Shown: positions 1 to 8,537, counted from the first letter of the stretch. The stretch is 39,195 bases of DNA from Kiritimatiellia bacterium (GCA_028681135.1 JAQUJC010000030.1:1-39195); one strand, 5' to 3'. Translations and numbers: made by a program. The notes: a model not told the origin generated them from the sequence alone.

Positions 1-43
1 CTTTGCGGCTTTGGCGATCTTTGCGTAAGAACATGTGTCTCTT

Positions 44-61
44 GGGGGTGGGGGGAGGGGG
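44..61 (+). other. G-rich tract upstream of dnaE
   Basis: Three G runs of 5, 6 and 5 bases are separated by single T and A bases, about 160 bases before the dnaE start. This could form a G-quadruplex or simply reflect the strand's G richness. Nothing else recognisable is seen in bases 1-221, and no good promoter is visible. Confidence 0.35.
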
Positions 62-221
62 ATTATCTGATGGTGAAAAGGGCTGATTTTATGGGGGGCG
101 AGGGCCTAACTGTATGGGGTTCTGTCGATTGCAGGCTCTGCGCGGGGGCGGGGAATGGGCTTGGTTTCGGGGGCGGATTGAGGTACAAGGAAACAGTACC
201 CTTTTTGTGGACCTTCGGCGC

Positions 222-3200
222 ATGGAACCCAAATTTACTCATTTACATTTGCATACAGAGTACAGCCTTCTGGATGGGTTGTGCGCACTGGATCGGGGCA
301 AGGATCACCACAGTCCGCTGATGGAACGGGCCCGGGAGCTGGGGCAGGTGGCGATGGCCATCACCGATCACGGCAACCTCTATGGCGCGGTGCATTTCTA
401 CAAGGCGGCGCGCAAGCATGGGATCAAGCCGGTGCTGGGGTGCGAGATTTATGTCACGCCGGGGGACCACCGGGAACGGGTGCTGGTGAACAAGCGCCAG
501 GCCAACCACCTGGTCCTGTTGGCGGAGAATGACCGGGGCTTTGCCAACTTGATCCACCTGGTGAGTAAGGCACACCTCGACGGATTCTATTATAAACCGC
601 GGATCGACCGCGCGCTGCTGGCGGAACATCATGAGGGGCTCATTGGGCTGTCGGCCTGTCTGAAGGGGGAGGTGGCGGAGGCTCTTGCCGACGGGCTGGT
701 GGACAAGGCGCGGACGCTGGCGGGGGAATATGCCGAAATCCTGGGCCCGGACCATTTCTACCTGGAGCTGCAGGATCATGGCATGCCGGAACAGCAGGCG
801 GTCAATCGTCAGATGGTTCAACTGGCCAAGGAACTGGGGCTGCCGCTGGTGGCGACCAATGATGTCCATTACCTCCAGGCGCAACATGCGGTGCCGCACG
901 AAATGCTGCTTTGCCTGCAAACCCAGGCCAAGTGGAGCGAAACCGACCGCATGAAGTATGGCTCCGATCAGTTCTTCCTGAAGAGCGAGGCGGAGATGCG
1001 CCGCTTGTTTGGGGAGCTGCCGGAGGCACTGGACAATACGTGGCGGATTGCCGAGCGCTGTAACGTGGAGATGGCGTTGGAGGGGCAGAAAAATCCGCAT
1101 TTCCCGAACTATCGCTGCCCCGAGGGGCTGACGCACAAGCAGTATCTGACGCAGATTGCGGCGGAGGGGGTGCGCCGATTGTACGGGGTGGAGAATCTGG
1201 AGCAGCCGCGAGATGAGCATGAGCAGGTGATTGCCAAGCGCTTCTCCCACGAACTGGGCGTGATCGAGAAAACCGGCTTCCTGAACTATTTCCTGGTGGT
1301 GTGGGACTTTATTAACGCGGCCAAGCAAATGGGAATTCCGGTCGGTCCCGGGCGGGGATCGGGCGCGGGCAGCCTGGTGGCCTATGTGACGGGTATCACC
1401 GGGATCGATCCGCTGCGCTATGACTTGATTTTTGAACGCTTTCTGAACCCGGAACGGGTGTCGCCGCCGGATTTCGATATCGATTTTTGCCAAGCGCGAC
1501 GCGGCGAGGTGATCGAGTACGTCAAGCGCAAGTATGGGGCGGATAGTGTCGCGCAGATCGTCACCTACGGAACCTTGGGGGCCAAGACGCTGATTCGCGA
1601 TATTGGCCGCGCGTTGGAGATTCCTCTGCCGGAGTGCGACAAGCTGGCCAAAATGGTGCCCGAGGTGCCGGGGACAACGCTGGAGTCCGCTCAGCGCGAG
1701 AGCGTGGACTTCCGCGATGCGTGCCTGACCAGCGAGTGTGCCAAGCAGATCATGACGTTTGCTCCGCCCTTGGAGGATATGCCGCGTCAGATTGGCACCC
1801 ACGCGGCGGGGGTGGTGATTGGCGAGCGACCGCTGATCGAGATGATCCCGCTGACCAAGGACAAAGATGGCAATATAATTTCCCAGTGGGAGGCAGGGCC
1901 GCTGGAGGAATCGGGCCTGCTCAAGATGGATTTTCTGGGGCTCAAAACACTGACGGTGGTACGTGAAGCGTGCGACAACGTGAAACACTCGCAGGGAATC
2001 AACCTCGATCCTGATGCCTTCCCGCTGGACGATCCGGCAACCTATGAGCTGCTGGCGCGGGGCGATACCGTGGGCGTGTTCCAGGTGGAATCCGAAGGTA
2101 TGCGCGATTTGCTGCGGCAGCTTCAGATTAACAAGATCGAAGAACTCATCGCCCTCATCGCATTGTATCGCCCGGGCCCAATGAAGATGATCCCCGATTT
2201 CATCGCGCGCAAGCATGGGCGCCAGGCCATCGACTATCCGCATCCACTGCTCGAAGACATCCTGAAAGAAACCTATGGCATCATGGTCTATCAGGAGCAG
2301 GTGCAGCAGGCGGCGGGGGTGCTGGCGGGCTTCTCTATGGGCCAGGGCGATATTCTGCGGCGGGCGATGGGTAAGAAAAAACCTGAAGAAATGGCCCAGC
2401 AACGCAAGGCCTTCGAGGATGGCTGCGTCCAACAGAAAACGTGCAGCGCGCTCAAGGCGAGGCAGATTTTCGATAAGATCGCAGAGTTTGCCTCGTATGG
2501 GTTTAACAAATCGCACTCGGCGGCGTATGGCATCGTGACGTTCCAGACGGCCTATCTGAAGGCGAACCACCCGGGCGAGTTTATGGCGGCGCTGCTGTCA
2601 TCGGAAATCGGCAACACGGACAAGCTGCCGGTGCTGGTGGCCGAGGTGCAGAAAATGGGCATCCGGGTGCTGCCGCCGGATGTGAACGAGAGCGGGCATC
2701 GTTTTACGCCGGTCACGGGCGCCATCCGCTATGGTCTGGCGGGGGTGAAGGGCGTCGGCGGCGCGGCCGTCACGGCCATGCTGCGTGAACGCGAGGCCAA
2801 TGGGCCCTTTAAAGGGCTGGTCGATTTTTGCGAACGTATCGAGACCGGTGAGGTCAACAAGAAGGCCATCGAGGCACTGGTGAAATGTGGGGCCTTCGAC
2901 TTTACCGGGATCATGCGCGGCCAACTTTTCGAAGGCATCGAAACGGCGATGGGCTATGCGGCATCGGTTCGCAAGGATCGCGCGGCGGGGCAGGCCTCGC
3001 TGTTTGATATGCTGGGCGGAGAGGACGTGGCCGGGGTGGTGATGACCGATGCAGACCTGCCCGTCGGTGAACCGTGGCCCAAAAAACAAATGCTGGCCTT
3101 CGAGAAAGAGTTGATCGGCTTCTATATTTCCGGGCATCCGCTGTTGGCGTGTGCGTGGACGCTGGAAAAATATAACCAATGCGACGCAGTGGGGTTTGCC

Positions 3201-3794
3201 GCGCTGCCCGAACGCACCCGCACCCGGATCGGCGGGCTCGTGGTCAACGCTCAGAAGCGCTACACGAAACCGAAAAAACAAAATGAGTTGCCGCGCGAAA
3301 TGATGTCGTTTCGGTTGGATACACTGGAAGGCTCCATTGCCGCAGTGGCGTTTCCGGAGGCCTATGCCCGCTATGGCATCCACTTGCAGCCCGACGCGGC
3401 GGTGATGCTGTGCGGGAGCGTTCGCAAGGATAATGGCGGCGGCAGTATGTCGCTGGCAGTTGACGAGATTTATCCCATTGACGAGGTGCCCATGCACTTC
3501 ACCCGCGGCGTGAGCCTGCATGTGAATGTCGGGACCTGGACCGATGAGCGGATGCGCGAACTCAAGGATGTGATGCGACGCCATCCCGGGACTATGCTGG
3601 TGAATATTTGTCTGCTGTATCCCGATAATGCCAAGGTCTATCTGCGCGCATCAAACGATCTGAAAGTCAAAATGTCGGAGGCGTTTTCCAACGAATGTAC
3701 CAAGATTGTGGATGGTATTTATGTGGCGACGCTTAAGGAAGCCGGGTTGCGTTTGCCGCCCGAGCCGCGCTGGAAGCGGCGCAACGGGGGCTGA
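222..3794 (+). CDS. dnaE: DNA polymerase III subunit alpha (DnaE)
   Basis: This is the catalytic subunit of the chromosomal replicase, 1190 residues (E. coli DnaE is about 1160). The reading frame is open from base 114, but the family-typical N-terminus MEPKFTHLHLHTEYSLLDG starts at the ATG at 222, so that start is chosen; the ribosome-binding site is weak. An N-terminal PHP domain (about 1-280) shows H9/H11, D49-H50, E75, H96, C146 and D214-H216, resembling the metal-ligand set of PHP domains with proofreading activity. The palm motif PDFDIDF is at 416-422 and a further conserved aspartate is D570 in KMDFLGLKTL. A clamp-binding-like motif QASLF starts at 924, near the position of the E. coli internal clamp motif. 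An OB-fold region follows and the C-terminus looks complete. Nothing suggests truncation. Confidence 0.97.
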   Translation: MEPKFTHLHLHTEYSLLDGLCALDRGKDHHSPLMERARELGQVAMAITDHGNLYGAVHFYKAARKHGIKPVLGCEIYVTPGDHRERVLVNKRQANHLVLLAENDRGFANLIHLVSKAHLDGFYYKPRIDRALLAEHHEGLIGLSACLKGEVAEALADGLVDKARTLAGEYAEILGPDHFYLELQDHGMPEQQAVNRQMVQLAKELGLPLVATNDVHYLQAQHAVPHEMLLCLQTQAKWSETDRMKYGSDQFFLKSEAEMRRLFGELPEALDNTWRIAERCNVEMALEGQKNPHFPNYRCPEGLTHKQYLTQIAAEGVRRLYGVENLEQPRDEHEQVIAKRFSHELGVIEKTGFLNYFLVVWDFINAAKQMGIPVGPGRGSGAGSLVAYVTGITGIDPLRYDLIFERFLNPERVSPPDFDIDFCQARRGEVIEYVKRKYGADSVAQIVTYGTLGAKTLIRDIGRALEIPLPECDKLAKMVPEVPGTTLESAQRESVDFRDACLTSECAKQIMTFAPPLEDMPRQIGTHAAGVVIGERPLIEMIPLTKDKDGNIISQWEAGPLEESGLLKMDFLGLKTLTVVREACDNVKHSQGINLDPDAFPLDDPATYELLARGDTVGVFQVESEGMRDLLRQLQINKIEELIALIALYRPGPMKMIPDFIARKHGRQAIDYPHPLLEDILKETYGIMVYQEQVQQAAGVLAGFSMGQGDILRRAMGKKKPEEMAQQRKAFEDGCVQQKTCSALKARQIFDKIAEFASYGFNKSHSAAYGIVTFQTAYLKANHPGEFMAALLSSEIGNTDKLPVLVAEVQKMGIRVLPPDVNESGHRFTPVTGAIRYGLAGVKGVGGAAVTAMLREREANGPFKGLVDFCERIETGEVNKKAIEALVKCGAFDFTGIMRGQLFEGIETAMGYAASVRKDRAAGQASLFDMLGGEDVAGVVMTDADLPVGEPWPKKQMLAFEKELIGFYISGHPLLACAWTLEKYNQCDAVGFAALPERTRTRIGGLVVNAQKRYTKPKKQNELPREMMSFRLDTLEGSIAAVAFPEAYARYGIHLQPDAAVMLCGSVRKDNGGGSMSLAVDEIYPIDEVPMHFTRGVSLHVNVGTWTDERMRELKDVMRRHPGTMLVNICLLYPDNAKVYLRASNDLKVKMSEAFSNECTKIVDGIYVATLKEAGLRLPPEPRWKRRNGG

Positions 3795-3836
3795 GCGAAT
3801 TAGGTTATTTTGTAGCCGGTATTGAAGATCAAAAAA

Positions 3837-3920
3837 GCTCGGCTCGGCAGGGACGCCTCGCCCTACCCAAAGCCGGAATTACACGCCGTGGGTAGGGCGA
3901 ACCCTCTGGGTGAGCCGCGG
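3837..3920. repeat. Imperfect inverted repeat (REP/BIME-like)
   Basis: Two arms (3837-3868 and 3890-3920) share the core GGGTAGGGCGA in inverted orientation, followed by partly matching GC-rich sequence, and are separated by about 21 bases. The element lies between the convergent ends of dnaE and the M50-like gene. It could act as a bidirectional terminator or be a REP-type repeat. No T-run typical of an intrinsic terminator follows it. Confidence 0.55.
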
Positions 3921-3979
3921 CCGTTAGGTCCGGAACATGATTATACAGTTCCTTAAAATGCTCTAAGTTGGAGGGGGCC

Positions 3980-4684
3980 TCACCCCGGGGGCGGCAGACG
4001 GGTCAGCGCCCATTCATAAACCGTGTGCGCGGCGCGACTCAGTTGATCCAGATTATCCAGCAGGTGGGCGGCGGCGTCGGGGAAGTTCCAGGTGCTGACC
4101 GCCACAAGAGCGGCCGCAATCGACAGGGTGTTGAGGACATAGATGAGCGTATAGGAAAAGAGCCGCCCATGCTCGCGGATATCCGGTTGACGATAGGTCA
4201 GAAAGCGTAGGGTAAACGTGAGGTGAAACGACCACGTCAGACCGATCCAGAAGAGAAAAATCGGCGCGTAGGGTTTCACGCTCGGGAAGACCCAGGCGCT
4301 GAGCACCCAGACCAGAGCGACGCCGAAGGTGTAGAGCGGAAAAAAGTAGGGAGAGAGTGTGATCCAGGCGTTGGTGCGGGTGACGCGGACACTGCCGCCG
4401 CCCTTGGAAACGCGCAGCCGTGAGGCCTTGCCGCCAAACAGCACGGCCCAAAACGCGTGGGTCAGCTCATGGCCGAGAACGTAGGTCCGGGTCAGGGGGG
4501 GGAGAAAGAGCCAGATGATTATCCAGATCACGATCCCCGCCACTGTCGCAAAAGCGTGGACCAGCGGCAGACGGGTGGGCGCTTGCGCCAGAATCACCAG
4601 CACCCGCCATAGGGTCATGGTCAGCGCCACTCCCAGCGGCAACAGCGCCAGCCCAGTCAGGAATTTTGCCACACGCCATTTCAT
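3980..4684 (-). CDS. M50-like integral membrane zinc metalloprotease
   Basis: This 234-residue hydrophobic protein has several predicted membrane segments. The zinc-protease motif HELTH (in YVLGHELTHAFWAVLFGG) lies near the middle, and a later QPD segment could supply the third ligand seen in site-2-protease-type M50 peptidases. The frame is open further upstream, but that part overlaps the preceding UbiA gene and is low-complexity (a CAG/CTG run), so the ATG at 4684 (MKWRVAKFLTG) is preferred. It starts 10 bases after the UbiA stop and is probably co-transcribed with it. Regulated intramembrane proteolysis is the family role; its actual substrate cannot be inferred. Confidence 0.65.
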   Translation of the reverse strand: MKWRVAKFLTGLALLPLGVALTMTLWRVLVILAQAPTRLPLVHAFATVAGIVIWIIIWLFLPPLTRTYVLGHELTHAFWAVLFGGKASRLRVSKGGGSVRVTRTNAWITLSPYFFPLYTFGVALVWVLSAWVFPSVKPYAPIFLFWIGLTWSFHLTFTLRFLTYRQPDIREHGRLFSYTLIYVLNTLSIAAALVAVSTWNFPDAAAHLLDNLDQLSRAAHTVYEWALTRLPPPG

Positions 4685-4694
4685 CCATGTCAGC

Positions 4695-5438
4695 TTAGCT
4701 GGGCGCGAAGTGTCTGGAAAGACGTTGATGCACGGGCACCAGCAGCAGCAGCAGCAGCCCAAGAAGATTGACGGGGAAATGTTCCACCGCAGCCAGACAC
4801 AGTAGCACCTGCAGCGGAATCAGCATCCGCAGGAGTACCGTGATGTGGCGCGGAGTGAAACGGGCGCCGGGCCGGGCTTCGTGGCGGGCCAGATGGGTGA
4901 CAATCGCAATATAGACGCCCAGCACGCCCGCTCCAATGAGGGGGGCGGGGGGGAGGGGGGGCGTGAGCCCCTTGCCAATTACGGCGGCGCCTAGCAGAAG
5001 GTTGCCGGCGCGGCATAGACCCATCAGGACCGGGCCCAAAAGCGGCACGCGCTTACCGCCAAGGTTATAGAGCACAATGCACAGGATGAGGGGCAGCGCG
5101 ATCGGCAGGGCATCGAAGAATGCCGAGGCGAAAGCGGCAACCCAGAGGAAGACCAGGGCAACCGCGGCGGCGTTTTCGCGCGAAATCTGGCCGGACGGCA
5201 GCGGGCGCTCCGGCCGATCGCGCTTATCCTCGGCATAGCCGAAGAGGTCGTTGAGGATCAGGCCTGCCGTATAGAGCAAGAGGCCCGCCGGCAGCGCCAG
5301 CAAGAAGAATTGTCCCCAGTCCAGCGGAGACGATGTCGGTGCCAGCAGAAACCCGGCCAGCAAATCCCCCGGGACCGTCAGCAAATTGGGCAGACGCACC
5401 AGCCGCAGCCACGCCTTCGGCGAAAACCCGCGTGGCAT
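4695..5438 (-). CDS. eboC: UbiA-family prenyltransferase, EboC-like
   Basis: This is a 247-residue membrane protein. The N-terminal part reads as a prenyltransferase (LVRLPNLLTVPGDLLAGF), followed by the aspartate-rich prenyl-diphosphate motif ND-x7-D-x2-DRPERPLPSG. Several hydrophobic helices follow. A second conserved region (THLARHEARPGA) is seen near the C-terminus, which ends in a leucine run encoded by a CTG triplet repeat (about 4739-4757). An upstream-extended frame overlaps the next gene and runs through the palindromic repeats at 5474-5514, so the ATG at 5438 is chosen; a GTG at 5462 is an alternative. It lies immediately downstream of an EboB-like hydrolase, the same pairing as in ebo clusters, where EboC is a UbiA-like enzyme. 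The aromatic or lipid acceptor is unknown. Confidence 0.75.
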   Translation of the reverse strand: MPRGFSPKAWLRLVRLPNLLTVPGDLLAGFLLAPTSSPLDWGQFFLLALPAGLLLYTAGLILNDLFGYAEDKRDRPERPLPSGQISRENAAAVALVFLWVAAFASAFFDALPIALPLILCIVLYNLGGKRVPLLGPVLMGLCRAGNLLLGAAVIGKGLTPPLPPAPLIGAGVLGVYIAIVTHLARHEARPGARFTPRHITVLLRMLIPLQVLLCLAAVEHFPVNLLGLLLLLLVPVHQRLSRHFAPS

Positions 5439-5473
5439 CAGCCGCTTGATCTTGCGGCGCACCGTATGCCACG

Positions 5474-5514
5474 TTTTCCACAGTGTGGAAAAAAGTTTTC
5501 CACGGTGTGGAAAA
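5474..5514. repeat. Phased palindrome cluster A (2 copies)
   Basis: Two 19-bp palindromes, TTTTCCACAGTGTGGAAAA (5474-5492) and TTTTCCACGGTGTGGAAAA (5496-5514), have centres 22 bp apart. They fill the space between the EboB-like stop and the EboC-like start. The same motif recurs at 9951-10047 and 21467-21516. Confidence 0.85.
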
Positions 5515-5517
5515 GGC

Positions 5518-6366
5518 TTAGCGCTGGTAGGTGGCGGGGTCAATGTAGGGCAGATCGAGTTGGGGGGTGAACTTCGGCGTCTGCGAATAGAAGGCCAGCG
5601 GATTGTCGTACATGATTTGCTGAATGTGTGGTTCATCAAATCCCTCTTCAGCCATGAATGCGGCGGTCTTGGGCAGCGAGCAGGGATCGGATACGCCCCA
5701 GTCGGCAGAGGAGTTGACGGTGACGCGCTCGACACCCCAGCGGCGGAGGATGTCAACGACGCGGCGCGGATTGAGCTTGGAATAGGGGTAGACCGTTAGG
5801 CCGGCCCAGTAGTCGGTCTTGCGGGTCAATGGCATGGTTTCCTCGGTGTTGTGGTCAACCACAATCTTCGATGGGTCATAATTGAACTCGCGCAGAATAG
5901 CGAGGATGCGCGCCACCCCGTCCTTCTTGGAGGTCTCGGGCGTGTCGTGGGGCGTGTGAACCAATACGGGCAGGGCGTGGGCCTTGGCCATCTCAAGCTG
6001 GCGCTGGAAGATTTTTTCTTCGTTGGGGGTGATGCGGTTGAAGCCGATTTCGCCCACGCAGACGCAGCGCGGATGATCGAGGTAGGGCGCCATGCCGTCG
6101 AGGGTCTCCATGGCCAGCGCCAGGTCGTCGGCTTCCTTGGGATTGACGGAAATGCACGAGTAGTGGTCGATGCCATAGCGCAGGGAGCGGGTGTGCTCAA
6201 AATCCAATGATAGCGCGAAATAATCGTAGAATGTTCCTGCGTGGCGGCGGCTGACCCCTTGCCAAAAGGAGGGCTCGACCACACAGCGAATCCCGGCATT
6301 GTACATCGCCGTGTAGTCGTCCGTGGTACGCGAGATCATGTGGATATGCGGTTCAATGATAATCAT
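5518..6366 (-). CDS. eboB: TatD-family metal-dependent hydrolase, EboB-like
   Basis: This 282-residue TIM-barrel amidohydrolase has the ligand series expected for TatD-type enzymes: H7-x-H9 (EPHIH), E in GEIGF, H in VLVHTPH, H in VVDHN, and D in NSSADWG. The segments SRTTDDYTAMYNAGIR and VVEPSFWQGV are those of EboB proteins rather than general TatD DNases. Two in-frame ATGs are possible. GGAG (6377-6374) lies 7 bases before the ATG at 6366 but only 1 base before the one at 6372, so 6366 is chosen. It sits between ridA and the UbiA gene on the same strand. In characterised ebo clusters EboB takes part in moving a secondary metabolite or precursor across the inner membrane; the substrate here is unknown. 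Confidence 0.82.
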   Translation of the reverse strand: MIIIEPHIHMISRTTDDYTAMYNAGIRCVVEPSFWQGVSRRHAGTFYDYFALSLDFEHTRSLRYGIDHYSCISVNPKEADDLALAMETLDGMAPYLDHPRCVCVGEIGFNRITPNEEKIFQRQLEMAKAHALPVLVHTPHDTPETSKKDGVARILAILREFNYDPSKIVVDHNTEETMPLTRKTDYWAGLTVYPYSKLNPRRVVDILRRWGVERVTVNSSADWGVSDPCSLPKTAAFMAEEGFDEPHIQQIMYDNPLAFYSQTPKFTPQLDLPYIDPATYQR

Positions 6367-6434
6367 AGCCATGCTCCAAAAAAAGAGGGACTCGTGGGTT
6401 TACTTGGTATCAGCGCCGCAGAGCACCGGAGGGT

Positions 6435-6806
6435 TCACTCCGCGGCAATGGCCGAAATTTCGACGCGGCCATCCTTGGGCAGGCGCGCAACCTCAACCAC
6501 TTCACGGGCGGGGTAGGGCGGCTGGAAAATCTCGGCATAGAGCTTGTTGACGAGCGCAAAGTCGTTCATGTCCGCTACGTAGATCGTGGCCTTGAGAACC
6601 TGGGCGGGGGAGAGCTTCGCCGCCTGGAGAATGGCCGTCAAGTTTTGGAGAGCCAAGCGGGTTTGCGCTTCCGTGCCGTCCACCATCTCGCCCGTGGCAG
6701 GGTCCAGTCCCAGTTGGCCGGAAATGAAGAGGAGCCCGTTGCGGGAAACCGCTTGCGAGTAGGGGCCAATGGCGGCGGGGGCTTGGTCGGTCTGGATGGC
6801 GTTCAT
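6435..6806 (-). CDS. ridA: RidA/YjgF/YER057c enamine/imine deaminase
   Basis: This 123-residue protein is the usual RidA length. It contains the signature IGPYSQAV near the N-terminus, ISGQLGLDP, and the C-terminal block PAREVVEVARLPKDGRVEISAIAAE, which includes the conserved arginine. RidA hydrolyses reactive enamines and imines made by PLP enzymes such as threonine dehydratase. GGGAGA sits 6 bases before the ATG. It is the first gene of a likely four-gene minus-strand run (ridA, EboB-like, EboC-like, M50-like), with a 68-base gap to the next gene. Confidence 0.95.
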   Translation of the reverse strand: MNAIQTDQAPAAIGPYSQAVSRNGLLFISGQLGLDPATGEMVDGTEAQTRLALQNLTAILQAAKLSPAQVLKATIYVADMNDFALVNKLYAEIFQPPYPAREVVEVARLPKDGRVEISAIAAE

Positions 6807-6954
6807 GAAATATCTCCCTGTAAATGGTGTTCAAACCATCAAGAGTAGAGTGCCTTGGGGGAAGCGGCAAGATCAATCCGGTGCAAGGCGGCGGCACAGA
6901 AGCCGTTGGGGCTGGCCGCCGGACCGTCAGCACAGGCAGCGGCGCGTCAGGCTA

Positions 6955-7455
6955 TCATTCGCTTCTGGCCAGCGCGAACAGGAGGCCCGAAAGCCGATTG
7001 AGATAGGCCAGGGCCAGCGGGGTCACCCGCGCAGAATGATGGTCCTTGGCGCGCACCAAATCGCGTTCCGCACGGCGGCAAATGGTGCGGGCCAGGTGGG
7101 CGCGGGCGGAGATTTCGCTGGCTCCCGGCAGGACAAAACTCCGGGCCGGCGGCCGCGTGGCCTCCAGCCGTTTTGTCTCGGCGGCGATGCGGGCCACCGC
7201 GCTTTCCTTTAGACGGGATGTTCCGCCGGCCATCTCAGCGCCAATCTCCAGCACATCGCGCTGGAGGGATTCCAGCCAGTCGGCTGCGGGGGAAGGGCCG
7301 CAGGCCGATCGCATCAGACCCAAGGCCGCCATGAGTTCATCCAGAGAACCCAGGGCATCGAAGATAACATCGCCCTTGGTCAGCCGAAGGCATTCTGGGA
7401 GCTCCGTGAACCCCGTTTCTCCGGCAGAAAATGGGTGGGGCAACGAAGTGGGCAT
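6955..7455 (-). CDS. Corrinoid (cob(I)alamin) adenosyltransferase, PduO type
   Basis: The enzyme transfers the adenosyl group of ATP to cob(I)alamin to make coenzyme B12. With the ATG at 7455 it is 166 residues, a little short of the usual 180-190. Early in the protein GETGFTEL matches the ATP-binding pattern GDxGxT with D changed to E. LGSLDELMAALG matches the next conserved block. The C-terminal signatures are strong: LPGASEISARAHLARTICRRAERD and YLNRLSGLLFALAR. The frame stays open to 7566, but that extension has no family similarity. No good ribosome-binding site is seen. No other cobalamin gene is in the window. Confidence 0.82.
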   Translation of the reverse strand: MPTSLPHPFSAGETGFTELPECLRLTKGDVIFDALGSLDELMAALGLMRSACGPSPAADWLESLQRDVLEIGAEMAGGTSRLKESAVARIAAETKRLEATRPPARSFVLPGASEISARAHLARTICRRAERDLVRAKDHHSARVTPLALAYLNRLSGLLFALARSE

Positions 7456-7589
7456 GACGTGAAAATACTGCCACAATGTTTCGCGGTCCGCAAGCGCGCG
7501 GAGCAGCCGGTTTACGCAAGCGACGCAAAGGGGCACCAATACCGCAACGGGATCGGCGACCTGCAATCAGCGTGTATCGCCCCCTGCGA

Positions 7590-7695
7590 CCGTCATCCCG
7601 AGCCGGTCGAGGGATCTCGGCAGAGCCCCGCGGCGAGCCGTCGGAACATAGCCGAGATGGTTCGACTCCGGCACTGCGCGCCTGCGCTCACCATG
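7590..7695. repeat. REP-like intergenic repeat
   Basis: Sequence of the form GTCATCCCGAGCC...GGGATCTCGGC...GAGATGGTTCGACTCCGGC...CACCATGAC lies between divergent genes. Its ends are weakly inverted (GTCAT/ATGAC), and inner GATCTCGG/CCGAGAT blocks pair. Dispersed repeats of this style are common in many bacterial genomes. The call rests on recognition of the style and on the inverted blocks, since only one copy is in the window. Confidence 0.45.
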
Positions 7696-7775
7696 ACTGG
7701 AGGGGGGCACCGGTCGTGACAATCAAATCAATCTCACCTCTGGTTGCGGGCAGCAAATGCAGATAGAAACCGGCA

Positions 7776-7798
7776 GGGGCACCATGATAGGGTGCCCC
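7776..7798 (+). promoter_or_regulatory. 8-bp perfect hairpin just before a start codon
   Basis: GGGGCACC (7776-7783) pairs perfectly with GGTGCCCC (7791-7798) across a 7-base loop. The stem ends 5 bases before the ATG at 7804, where the gene has no Shine-Dalgarno sequence of its own, so the hairpin could control translation initiation. Confidence 0.5.
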
Positions 7799-7807
7799 CC
7801 GACATGA
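7784..7807 (+). CDS. Possible 7-residue leader peptide (uORF)
   Basis: ATG-ATA-GGG-TGC-CCC-CCG-ACA-TGA encodes MIGCPPT. Its TGA overlaps the downstream ATG at 7804 as ATGA, the classic coupling arrangement. AGGGG lies 4 bases before it. Part of the uORF is inside the hairpin. It may be chance, because eight-codon ORFs are frequent. Confidence 0.25.
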   Translation: MIGCPPT

Positions 7808-8535
7808 CACGACAATTTGAAGAACTGGATTATCGGGCAACTCCGCTGGGCGAACTGGTGCTGCAGCGTCGCAAGGTGCTTTCTCTCGACGGGGCGGTGG
7901 CGTATGAGGTGAAGCTCAACGGCGACTATCTGATGTCGAGTTTGTTCCACGTGGCCGAAGCGGAGCTGGCGCGGCTGGCTCTGGATCGGTTGCATGGCAG
8001 CGGGTGGGATGTCGTGGTGGGGGGGCTGGGGTTGGGCTATACCGCGGCGGCGGCGCTGGCGTTTCATCAGGTCGAGCATGTGCGGGTGGTGGAAACGCTG
8101 GAGCCGGTGGTCGATTGGCATCGGCGCGGATGGGTGCCCAACGGCGCGCAACTGACAGCGGATTCCCGCTGCCAGTATCAAGTGGGTGACTTTTTTGCGC
8201 TGGCGCGGGAGGGCGGATTTGATCCGGATCGGTCGGGGCGTCCTTGGGATGCGGTGCTGCTCGATATTGATCATTCGCCCACTCATCATTTGGCCGCGGC
8301 TCATGCAGATTTTTATTCGGAGGCGGGCTTGCAGCGATTGCGCGGCTTTCTCAAGCCGGGGGGCGTTTTTGCCCTGTGGTCCAACGATGATCCGGATGAG
8401 CAATTCCTGAATCGTCTGCGCCGAGTCTTTGGCCAGGCGGAGGGGCATCGGGTGGAGTTTGATAATCCCCTGCAGGGCAACAAGACGGCCAATGGCGTGT
8501 ATGTGGCGCAACGGCCGCTGGACGCGGGGAACTGA
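7804..8535 (+). CDS. Spermidine-synthase-like SAM-dependent methyltransferase fold protein
   Basis: This is a 243-residue class I Rossmann-fold protein. VVVGGLGLGYTAAAALAF is the glycine-rich motif I, followed by an acidic residue in VRVVETLEPVV. WDAVLLDIDHSPTHHL matches the region after motif II in spermidine-synthase-like proteins, and LKPGGVFALWSNDDPDE matches motif III. The N-terminal substrate domain of true polyamine synthases is reduced, so the substrate is uncertain. The frame is open from 7744 (TTG), but the ATG at 7804 begins the recognisable protein. It is coupled to the next gene with a gap of 2 bases. Confidence 0.75.
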   Translation: MTRQFEELDYRATPLGELVLQRRKVLSLDGAVAYEVKLNGDYLMSSLFHVAEAELARLALDRLHGSGWDVVVGGLGLGYTAAAALAFHQVEHVRVVETLEPVVDWHRRGWVPNGAQLTADSRCQYQVGDFFALAREGGFDPDRSGRPWDAVLLDIDHSPTHHLAAAHADFYSEAGLQRLRGFLKPGGVFALWSNDDPDEQFLNRLRRVFGQAEGHRVEFDNPLQGNKTANGVYVAQRPLDAGN

Positions 8536-8537
8536 CC

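Noticed and set aside
243..2570. 775-codon frame on the minus strand
   Set aside because: It lies fully inside dnaE in antisense, is rich in H, R and Q, and has no family similarity. It is a GC-rich shadow frame.
4739..4757. CAG triplet run as a separate repeat element
   Set aside because: It is explained by the leucine-rich last membrane helix of the UbiA protein read on the minus strand.
5439..5756. N-terminal extension of the UbiA gene
   Set aside because: It would overlap the EboB-like gene and be encoded by the palindromic repeats. The prenyltransferase similarity begins after the ATG at 5438.
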